Source: Aerosticca soli
Lineage (GTDB): Bacteria; Pseudomonadota; Gammaproteobacteria; Xanthomonadales; Rhodanobacteraceae
DNA length: 64,000 nucleotides
Reading direction: 5' to 3'
NCBI RefSeq assembly: GCF_003967035.1
Contig: NZ_AP018560.1
Span: 2,403,501-2,467,500 of the forward strand
The translations under genes were made by a program, and so were the position numbers. Positions 57,512-64,000 of the stretch are shown here, piece after piece (within the stretch, counting starts at the first letter, position 1; every line of letters starts with the position of its first letter). Under the pieces are notes generated by a model that saw only the letters and a program-made list of their open reading frames with translations, did no database searches and was not told the DNA's origin.

Positions 57512-58009
57512 TCAGAACGGGATGTCGTCGTCGTCGAAGCCGGTGCTCTCAGGCGCCGGGGCCGACGGGCGCGGAGCGCGCTCCTCGCCGCCGCGTGCCG
57601 CCGGCCCGCGCGGACCGGCGGGCGCGCGCTCGCGAAAGCCACCCTGGCCGCCCTGGCCACCACCCTCGCCACCCATGCCGCCCAGCATCTGCATGTCGCT
57701 GGCGACGATGTCGGTGGAATAACGCTCGATGCCGTCCTTGTCGGTGTACTTGTCGGTGCGCAGCGAGCCTTCGATGTACACCTGCCGGCCCTTCTTCAGG
57801 TATTCGCCGGCAATCTCGGCGAGCTTGCCGAACAGTTTCACGCGATGCCATTCGGTGCGTTCCTGGCGCTCGCCGCTCTGCTTGTCGGTCCACTGCTCGG
57901 AAGTGGCGATACGCAGACTGGTGATCGCGGTGCCGCTGCCGGTGTAGCGGACTTCGGGATCGGCGCCGAGATTGCCGATCAGGATGACCTTGTTGACGCC
58001 ACGGGCCAT
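57512..58009 (-). CDS. ssb: Single-stranded DNA-binding protein
   Basis: OB-fold tetramer that coats ssDNA in replication, recombination and repair. 165 residues: [42 protein letters not shown] and [15 protein letters not shown], a Gly/Pro/Ala-rich linker (about 110-150) and the conserved acidic tip DDDDIPF that docks partner proteins. Between the MFS gene (129-base gap) and the kinase gene. Confidence 0.98.
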   Translation of the reverse strand: MARGVNKVILIGNLGADPEVRYTGSGTAITSLRIATSEQWTDKQSGERQERTEWHRVKLFGKLAEIAGEYLKKGRQVYIEGSLRTDKYTDKDGIERYSTDIVASDMQMLGGMGGEGGGQGGQGGFRERAPAGPRGPAARGGEERAPRPSAPAPESTGFDDDDIPF

Positions 58010-58138
58010 GGTTGGGGTTCCTCGCTTCTTGAAGGGTGCAAAACCGCCGCGGCAGGCAGCGGCCCGGAATGACGGTTGAAAAAACCATCATAGCGGCAAG
58101 GCGGTCGCCGCCCGCGGAGGCCAGGGACGAGCCTTGCA

Positions 58139-59350
58139 TCAAGCCGCCGGCGGCGGCGCGACCTCGGCATCGAGCCAGCGTCGGGCCTGCAGCACCAGCA
58201 GCAGCCAGACCAGGACCGCCGCCGCGGCGCCGACGAAGACGCCACCGGTGCCGAGCCGGCCGAGCGCCAGGCCACCGAGCGCACCGCCGACGAAGGCGCC
58301 GATGAACTGGCTGGTGGAATAGGCGCCCATGGCCGCGCCGCGCAGCGCCGCCGGCGCCAGCCGCGACACCAGGCTGGGCAGCGCGGCCTCCAGCAGGTTG
58401 AAGGCGGAGAAGAACACCGTGGCCGCCAGTCCAAGCCAGGCCGGGTGGCGCCCCGGCAAGGCAAAGCCGAGCAGGCCGAGGCCGAGCGCGACGATGCACG
58501 CGAACACCATGCGCAGGCTCTGGCGCAGGTCGCGCATGCGGTGCAGACAGGCGCCCATGACGAAGGCGGCGATGGTCATCACCGGCAGGTAGAGCTCCCA
58601 GTGCCGGCTCGCCGGCAGCTGCAGGCGGTCGGCGAGCAGCAGCGGCAGGCCGACGAAGCTCGCGGTGAGCAGAAAATGCAGGAAGAACACCGAGCCGTTG
58701 AGCAGGATCAGGCGGCGATCGCGCAGCATCGCGAGCACGTCGGCCAGCCCGGCGGAAGCCGGTGCACGGCTCTGCGCCGGGGTGGGCACCAGCAGCCACA
58801 GCAGCAGCAACGACAAAAGCGCCAGCAGCGAAGTCGCGGCGAACAGCCCCGGCAAGCCGCCGAGTGCCTCCAGGGGCGGGCCCAGGATCAACGCGAGCAG
58901 GAAGGCGACGCCAATCGACACCCCGATGATGCCCATTACCTTGCCGCGGTTTTCCTCGCGGGTGAGGTCGGCGGCGAGCGCGGTACCGGCACCGGCCACC
59001 GCGCCCATGCCCTGCAGGGCGCGGCCGATGACGATGCCGTGCAGGCTGTGCGAGAGCGCGGCGACCAGTCCGCCGAGGGCGAACACCAGCAGGCCCAGGG
59101 TGATCGTCGGCTTGCGGCCGATGCGGTCGGACAAAAGGCCCAGCGGAATCTGCAGCAGCACCTGGCCCAGGCCGTACACGCCGAGCGCCAGCCCGATCAG
59201 CGCCGGCGTCGCGTCCGGCAGCTGGCGCGCATAGAGCGAAAACACCGGCATCACCAGAAACAGGCCGAACAGACGCAGGCTGATCACGCAGGCGAGGGTC
59301 AGCGCACTGCGCCGTTCGAGGCTGGAGAGCGTGCTCACCGGATCACTCAT
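58139..59350 (-). CDS. MFS transporter, YajR/DHA1-like
   Basis: 403-residue major facilitator with about twelve membrane segments. The loop 2-3 motif A is DRIGRKPTI and motif C-like residues ILGPPLEALGG occur in helix 5, as in drug/H+ antiporters. It resembles the membrane part of YajR but lacks its C-terminal YAM domain. Substrate unknown. A perfect TATAAT lies 19 bases before the ATG with no Shine-Dalgarno in between. MFS-ssb neighbours are common in xanthomonads and pseudomonads. Confidence 0.9.
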   Translation of the reverse strand: MSDPVSTLSSLERRSALTLACVISLRLFGLFLVMPVFSLYARQLPDATPALIGLALGVYGLGQVLLQIPLGLLSDRIGRKPTITLGLLVFALGGLVAALSHSLHGIVIGRALQGMGAVAGAGTALAADLTREENRGKVMGIIGVSIGVAFLLALILGPPLEALGGLPGLFAATSLLALLSLLLLWLLVPTPAQSRAPASAGLADVLAMLRDRRLILLNGSVFFLHFLLTASFVGLPLLLADRLQLPASRHWELYLPVMTIAAFVMGACLHRMRDLRQSLRMVFACIVALGLGLLGFALPGRHPAWLGLAATVFFSAFNLLEAALPSLVSRLAPAALRGAAMGAYSTSQFIGAFVGGALGGLALGRLGTGGVFVGAAAAVLVWLLLVLQARRWLDAEVAPPPAA

Positions 59351-59368
59351 GCGGATTGAAAGCGCTGG

Positions 59369-59374
59369 ATTATA
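59369..59374 (-). promoter_or_regulatory. Consensus -10 box before the MFS gene
   Basis: Minus-strand TATAAT (59374-59369), 18 bases before the ATG at 59350. The -35 region is not consensus. Predicted 5' leader of about 12 bases without a ribosome site. Confidence 0.4.
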
Positions 59375-59603
59375 CGGTCGGTGTCGAGGGGGCCGGCTGG
59401 CCGGCGGTCCGCCCCATGGCAAGGCGGGGGAAAATCCGCCCCGGGAATGCTCGAGCTCGCCGGCGTGAAACGCGCCGCAAGCCCTCGGCCGAAGGGCCAT
59501 CGATGCGCGCCGTGGCATCCCGCGCCGGCGCGAGGACCGCGGTTGAATCGACGGTTCCCTATACTTGGTGGACGACGTTTCGCCGGGCTTTCCCAAAACC
59601 TCC

Positions 59604-60599
59604 ATGTACGCCGACGCCGCCAGCCCCCAAGCCGCCTTCCAGCGCGTGCGCGCACTCGCCGCCCACGACATGCAGCGCGTGGACGCGCTGATCCGCGCCC
59701 GGCTCGCTTCCGGCGTGGTGCTGATCAACCAGATCGCCGAGCACATCATCGCCGGCGGCGGCAAGCGGCTGCGACCGATGCTGCACGTGCTGGCCGCCGG
59801 CGCGGCCGGCTATCGCGGCGAAGCGCACATCAAGCTCGCCGCGATCATCGAGTTCATCCACACCTCCACCCTGCTGCACGACGACGTGGTCGACGAATCG
59901 GACCTGCGCCGCGGCCGCAAGACCGCCAACGCGCTGTGGGGCAATGCGGCCAGCGTGCTGGTCGGTGATTTTCTCTACTCGCGCTCGTTCCAGCTGATGG
60001 TCGAGCTCGACGACATGCGCGTGATGCGCATCCTCGCCGACACCACCAACACCATCGCCGAGGGCGAGGTGCTGCAACTGCTCAACATCGGCAACGCGGA
60101 CGTGGACGAGGCCGCCTACCTGGCGGTGATCGAGCGCAAGACCGCGGTGCTGTTCGCCGCCGCCGCCGAGCTTGGCGGCCTGCTCGGCGGCCTGCCGGAA
60201 ACACAGGTGGCGGCGCTGCGTCGTTATGGCCTGGAACTCGGCTACGCCTTCCAGATCGCCGACGACCTGCTCGACTACGTGAGCGACGCCGCCACGCTCG
60301 GCAAGAACATCGGTGACGACCTCGCCGAGGGCAAGCCGACGCTGCCGCTGATCTACGCGCTGCAGGGCGCCGATGCCGGGCAGGCGCGAGCACTGCGCCA
60401 GGCGATCGAGCACGGCGGCCTGGATGCGCTCGACCAGATCGTCGCCGCGATCCGCGACTCGGGCGCACTGGAGCGCACGCACGCGCGCGCGCGAAGCCAC
60501 GCCGATGCCGCGCGCGCGTCGATCGAGACCCTGCCGCCGTCGGCGTGCCGCGACGCCCTGATCGCACTCGCCGACTACTCGGTGCAGCGCGACCACTGA
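59604..60599 (+). CDS. ispB: Octaprenyl diphosphate synthase
   Basis: Trans-prenyltransferase making the ubiquinone side chain. 331 residues with the first aspartate-rich motif LHDDVVDESDLRRG (DDVVD 93-97), GGGKRLRP, the second motif ADDLLDYV (220-224) and KPTLPLIYAL. Small residues just before the first motif fit a long-chain product (C40, UQ-8). ATG 59604 is preferred over an upstream TTG at 59565. In many proteobacteria ispB is beside rplU; here it stands between the MFS and dienelactone-hydrolase-like genes. TATACT (59558-59563) is a possible -10. Confidence 0.95.
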   Translation: MYADAASPQAAFQRVRALAAHDMQRVDALIRARLASGVVLINQIAEHIIAGGGKRLRPMLHVLAAGAAGYRGEAHIKLAAIIEFIHTSTLLHDDVVDESDLRRGRKTANALWGNAASVLVGDFLYSRSFQLMVELDDMRVMRILADTTNTIAEGEVLQLLNIGNADVDEAAYLAVIERKTAVLFAAAAELGGLLGGLPETQVAALRRYGLELGYAFQIADDLLDYVSDAATLGKNIGDDLAEGKPTLPLIYALQGADAGQARALRQAIEHGGLDALDQIVAAIRDSGALERTHARARSHADAARASIETLPPSACRDALIALADYSVQRDH

Positions 60600-60609
60600 A
60601 AACGCCGCC

Positions 60610-61398
60610 TCACGGCGTGCCGTCGAAGGCGCCGCGCAGCCAGTCGCGCATCAACCTGTCGCTGCGTGCCGCGGCACGCGCGTCGTACATGCAGCCGGGC
60701 TTGTGCTGGTCGACCTCGGTGAAACAGTGCACGGCATGGCCGAGCACCACGAACTGCCAGTCGGCGGGGCTCGCACGCATCTCGTCCATGAACTTGCCCG
60801 CGGCGGGCATGGTCCAGCTGTCGTTGGCGCCGTTGATCGCCAGCACGCGCGCCTTGATGCGCCGCGCGAGCGCGGGATCGTCGGTGTCCAGCGCGCCGTG
60901 GAAGGCCACCACCGCCGCCACGTCCGCGCCGCTGCGGGCGAGATCGAGCACCGCCGAACCGCCGAAGCAGAAGCCGATCGCGGCGATCCGCGCCGAGTCG
61001 ATCGGCGCATCGCGGACCTGCCCCTTCAGCTGCGCCAGCGCCAGGTTCACCCGCCGCCGCATCAACGCGCGATCGGCATAGAACGGCTTGACCGCAGCCG
61101 CGGCCTCGTCGTCGTTGCGCGGCCGCAGCTTCTCCCCGTAGAGGTCGGCGACGAGGATCACGTAGTCGCGGCCGGCGATGCCCTCGGCCTTCTTGACCGC
61201 CGCATCGTTCACGCCGTACCAGTTGGGCACCATCAGCAGGCCCGGGCGCTTGCCGGCGGCCGCATCGTCGTACACCAGCACGCCGTGGAAGGTGGTGCCG
61301 GCATCGCTCCACGTCACGGATTGGTGCACCATCGCCGCCGATGCGGCGCAGCTCGCGCACAACCCCAGCAGAGCAATGCAGTAGCGGATGATCGACAT
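60610..61398 (-). CDS. Dienelactone hydrolase family protein, exported
   Basis: 262 residues; ATG 61398 preceded by GGAGGA. Signal peptide (to about ASAA, 22), so periplasmic, unlike classical cytosolic dienelactone hydrolases. Alpha/beta hydrolase with the Cys nucleophile C144 in GFCFGG and the matching Asp193 and His224, the DLH triad type. DLYG and FHGALD are also family features. Substrate unknown; no aromatic-catabolic gene is nearby. It converges with ispB with only 10 bases between stops. Confidence 0.88.
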   Translation of the reverse strand: MSIIRYCIALLGLCASCAASAAMVHQSVTWSDAGTTFHGVLVYDDAAAGKRPGLLMVPNWYGVNDAAVKKAEGIAGRDYVILVADLYGEKLRPRNDDEAAAAVKPFYADRALMRRRVNLALAQLKGQVRDAPIDSARIAAIGFCFGGSAVLDLARSGADVAAVVAFHGALDTDDPALARRIKARVLAINGANDSWTMPAAGKFMDEMRASPADWQFVVLGHAVHCFTEVDQHKPGCMYDARAAARSDRLMRDWLRGAFDGTP

Positions 61399-61512
61399 GG
61401 CGGTTCCTCCGATGGCGACGTTGCGAGGGATGCGCGGCGAGTCACGCAAAGCGCATTCGCGTGACCGGACGCACGGACGGGATCATCGCGCGCCGCCGTC
61501 GCTTTCGCGCGT

Positions 61513-62721
61513 TCAACGCCCTGCCGCGTGCGCGGCCAGGCGCCGCTTGAGCGGCAGACAGCGGTCGATGAAACGCACGCCGAGCGCCCGCGCGGCAACC
61601 AGCGGCGGCGCGCGCCAGGCGTAGACGCGGGCCAGCGCATCGAAGCCGAGCGCATCGAGTGTGTCGGTGCTGCGGCGGCGGCGCGCATAGCGGCGCAGCA
61701 CGTGCGATGCGCCGATGTCGGTGCCGGCGACGCGCGCGGCGAGCAGCACCTCGCGCAGTTCCGCCACGTCGCGCAACCCCAGGTTCACGCCCTGCCCGGC
61801 GAGCGGATGCACGGTGTGCGCGGCATCGCCGAGCAGCGCCAGACGTTCGGACTGGTAGCGCTCGGCCAGCCGCAGGCGCAGCGGGAACGCCGCGCGCGCG
61901 GTGGTGGCGAGGATCGGCCCGAGGCGGAAATCGCAAGCCACGCCGAGCGCATGGCAGAACGCCGCATCGTCCAGCGCCAGCACGCGCGCGGCTTCGTCTT
62001 CGGGCAGCGACCACACGATCGAGCTGCGTCCGTCATCGAGCGGCAGCAAGGCGAGCGGACCGCTCGGCAGGAAACGCTGCCAGGCGGTCTGCGCATGCGG
62101 CCGCGCGGTGGCGACGTGGGCGACCACCGCGCGCTGGCCGTAGTCGTGCCCACGGACGGCAATGCCGGCCTGCATGCGCAGCGGCGAATCAGCGCCATCG
62201 GCGACCAGCAGCAAGCGCGCGGCGAGCTCGTCGCCATCGGCCAGCACCAGGTGCACGAGGTCGGCGCGCACTTCGTGGCGGACGACCTCGGCCGGGCACC
62301 GGCAGTGCACGCCGGCGGCAAGCAGCGCCTGCCACAGCGTCCACTGCACCAGCCGGTTCTCGACGATATGGCCCAGCCACGCGCGGCCCTCGTCGGCGGC
62401 ATCGAAATCGATCGCCGCACCGCTGGCGGCGTCCCAGACGTGCATGTGCGCATAGGGGCCGACGCGGGACTCACGGATGGACGTCCAGACACCCAAATCC
62501 TCGAGCAGGTCGATGGACGATGGCGCGAGGCCGACCACGCGCAGGTCGATCTCGTCCTCGGCGCGCCAGGGCGTCGGCGGGCGCGCCTCCAGCAGGGTGA
62601 CGGCGAAGCCGGCACGCGCCAGCGCCAGTGCGGCAGCGGCGCCGACCATGCCGCCGCCGACCACCGCGACGTCCAGCAGCGGGCCGCGCCGGCGCGGCGA
62701 CGTTGGCATCGGCCTGTTCAT
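61513..62721 (-). CDS. Ubiquinone biosynthesis FAD hydroxylase (UbiI/UbiF group)
   Basis: 402 residues of the UbiH/COQ6 flavin monooxygenase family: Rossmann motif DVAVVGGGMVGAAAAL, the DG motif LLLVADGADSPLR and GDAAHTVHPLAGQGVNLGL near residue 300. It probably performs C5 hydroxylation (UbiI) because C6 hydroxylation can be done by Coq7 in this genome (inference). It overlaps ubiH by 4 bases, so the two hydroxylases are coupled. Confidence 0.9.
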   Translation of the reverse strand: MNRPMPTSPRRRGPLLDVAVVGGGMVGAAAALALARAGFAVTLLEARPPTPWRAEDEIDLRVVGLAPSSIDLLEDLGVWTSIRESRVGPYAHMHVWDAASGAAIDFDAADEGRAWLGHIVENRLVQWTLWQALLAAGVHCRCPAEVVRHEVRADLVHLVLADGDELAARLLLVADGADSPLRMQAGIAVRGHDYGQRAVVAHVATARPHAQTAWQRFLPSGPLALLPLDDGRSSIVWSLPEDEAARVLALDDAAFCHALGVACDFRLGPILATTARAAFPLRLRLAERYQSERLALLGDAAHTVHPLAGQGVNLGLRDVAELREVLLAARVAGTDIGASHVLRRYARRRRSTDTLDALGFDALARVYAWRAPPLVAARALGVRFIDRCLPLKRRLAAHAAGR

Positions 62722-63944
62722 GTCCAGTCCTCCAGCACCGCGCGCGGCGGCCGGCCGCGAAAGCCCATGCCGCGCCGGGCCAGCGCGTGGCGCAGCGGCG
62801 GCAGCCGGTCCCAGGCCAGCAAGGCGAGCGAGCGCAGCGGCGCGAGCGCGGGCTGGGCCAGGCAGGCGAGCCGGATCAGGCCGTGGCTCATCGCCAGCGT
62901 GCCCTCGCGATCGGGCGCGCGGCGCGCGGCGTAATCGTGCAGCCGCACCGCATCGCCGGTCGCGGCGGACGCGGCGATGAGTTCGGCCAGGGTCAGCGCA
63001 TCACGCAGGCCGAGGTTGAACCCCTGCGCGCCGATCGGATGGATGGTCTGCGCGGCGTTGCCGACCAGCGCCGCGTACGGGGCCGTCAAGCGCCTGGCGA
63101 CCACACGGCGGATCGGATACACGTGCCGCCGCCCCGGCCGCGACAGCCGGCCGAGGCGCCAGCCGAAGCGGCGCTGCGCCAGCGCGGCGAAGGCCGCATC
63201 GTCCAGCGCCGCGACCGCCGCGGCCTCATCGGCCGGCACGCTGAGCACCAGCCCGCAGCGGCCCTGCGCAAGCGGCAGCAACGCCACCGGACCGCCGTCG
63301 TCGAAGCGCTCGAAGGCCCGATCCTCGATGGGGCGTTCGCTCGCCACCGTCGCAACGATCAGGCTCTGCCGGTAGTCGTGGACGTCGGCTTCGATGCCGA
63401 GCCAGCCGCGCACCTGCGAATCGGTGCCGTCGGCGCCAACCAGGAGTGGCGTATCCACGCGCAATTCGCCCGCGCCGATGTCGATGCGCGCCTGCCAGCC
63501 GTCGGCACGGGGCTCGATACCGATCAGCCGCGCCGGCGCGAGGCGACGCAGTCGCGTGCAGGCATCCAGCCGCCGCAGCAAGGCGGCGCCGAGCGCACGC
63601 GCGGGCAGCGTCCAGCCCAGCGCATCGACGCCTTCCTCGCGCGCATCCAGGCGTGCGGCGCCGAACTCGCCGGCACGGCTCACGTGGATGCGGCGGATCG
63701 GCGCCGCCGCATCCCGCGCGTGCGCCCACACGCCCAGTCGCGTGAGGCCATTGACGGTGGCGCGGGCGAGCGCGAGGTTGCGCTCGTCGTGGCTGGGCAG
63801 CGTATCGACGCGCGGCGCGGCGGCCTCGACCAGGATGGCGTCGATGCCGGCGGCATCCAGCGCGATGGCGAGGCTGGCACCGACCAGGCCGCCGCCGACG
63901 ATCAGCACGCCGCCGTCGCTTACGGGAATCTGGGCAAAGGACAT
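62718..63944 (-). CDS. ubiH: 2-octaprenyl-6-methoxyphenol hydroxylase
   Basis: FAD monooxygenase for the C1 hydroxylation of ubiquinone biosynthesis. 408 residues from the ATG at 63944; GVLIVGGGLVGASLAIAL for FAD, LLVGADGTDSQVR, and GNAAQTIHPIGAQGFNLG, where the Asn-Ala-Ala-Gln of this motif is typical of UbiH (GDAAH in the neighbouring paralogue). An ATG seven codons upstream is possible. Promoter lies in the last 56 bases of the window or beyond. Confidence 0.92.
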   Translation of the reverse strand: MSFAQIPVSDGGVLIVGGGLVGASLAIALDAAGIDAILVEAAAPRVDTLPSHDERNLALARATVNGLTRLGVWAHARDAAAPIRRIHVSRAGEFGAARLDAREEGVDALGWTLPARALGAALLRRLDACTRLRRLAPARLIGIEPRADGWQARIDIGAGELRVDTPLLVGADGTDSQVRGWLGIEADVHDYRQSLIVATVASERPIEDRAFERFDDGGPVALLPLAQGRCGLVLSVPADEAAAVAALDDAAFAALAQRRFGWRLGRLSRPGRRHVYPIRRVVARRLTAPYAALVGNAAQTIHPIGAQGFNLGLRDALTLAELIAASAATGDAVRLHDYAARRAPDREGTLAMSHGLIRLACLAQPALAPLRSLALLAWDRLPPLRHALARRGMGFRGRPPRAVLEDWT

Positions 63945-64000
63945 GCCTTGGATGATACGCGCCACGGCCGCCGGCGCGCCTGCTTGGGCTAGACTTGCGG

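Overview
This is a very GC-rich, tightly packed chromosomal window from a gammaproteobacterium. Gene content and order point to the Xanthomonadales (Lysobacterales), probably Rhodanobacteraceae or Xanthomonadaceae. The markers are a Clp-type CRP homologue divergent from speD, coq7 used as the quinone 6-hydroxylase, the TIGR02449-zapA-6S RNA-fau block, cydP-cydABX, and sucD-sucC next to pilS-pilR. Nearly every gene is chromosomal core. I see no insertion sequence, phage gene, integrase, plasmid gene or CRISPR array.

Layout. 1-15570 (minus): one long cell-wall elongation and lipoate block, mreB-mreC-mreD-mrdA-rodA-mltB-rlpA-dacC-ybeD-lipB-lipA-prc-hrpB, with six 4-base stop/start overlaps; hrpB runs off the left edge. 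15814-20359 (plus): prolidase pepQ, then the bd oxidase operon cydP-cydA-cydB-cydX. 20356-22229 (minus): pepP and a YgfB/UPF0149 gene. 22326-26588 (plus): TIGR02449 coiled-coil gene, zapA, 6S RNA, fau, an EVE-domain gene, rpiA and a CPA1 Na+/H+ antiporter. 26724-27771 (minus): rplM-rpsI-tRNA-Gln and a terminator. 27903-29740 (plus): a GlcF-like Fe-S protein and coq7. 29826-31583: speD (minus) divergent from clp (plus).

31604-39053 (minus): trpG-trpD-trpC plus a HAD hydrolase and a GNAT gene, preceded by a carboxylate symporter, a variant YkuD enzyme and an SH3/NlpC-P60 peptidase. 39119-43235 (plus): a beta-lactamase-fold serine hydrolase, otsB and otsA. 43133-44874 (minus): pgeF and rluD. 44930-45757 (plus): bamD. 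45814-49822 (minus): nadE, sucD, sucC. 50136-53265 (plus): pilS-pilR. 53482-59350 (minus): a three-gene phosphorelay (CHASE3-type kinase, CheY-like receiver, REC-kinase-REC hybrid), ssb and an MFS transporter. 59604-60599 (plus): ispB. 60610-63944 (minus): a secreted dienelactone-hydrolase-like enzyme and two ubiquinone FAD hydroxylases.

How the parts work together. The left third builds and trims lateral-wall peptidoglycan (MreBCD, PBP2, RodA, MltB, RlpA, PBP5-type carboxypeptidase) and makes lipoyl cofactor. Respiration and quinone biosynthesis recur through the window (cydABX, coq7, ispB, ubiH, a UbiI-like gene, sucCD). Regulation is represented by Clp, 6S RNA, PilSR and the unassigned phosphorelay.

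I found no wholly unprecedented system. The best candidates for new biology are the symporter/YkuD-variant/NlpC-P60/serine-hydrolase cluster (35560-40840), which looks like an undescribed peptidoglycan-peptide handling module, and the phosphorelay at 53482-57401. All calls rest on reading protein motifs and gene order by eye; no database search was run.
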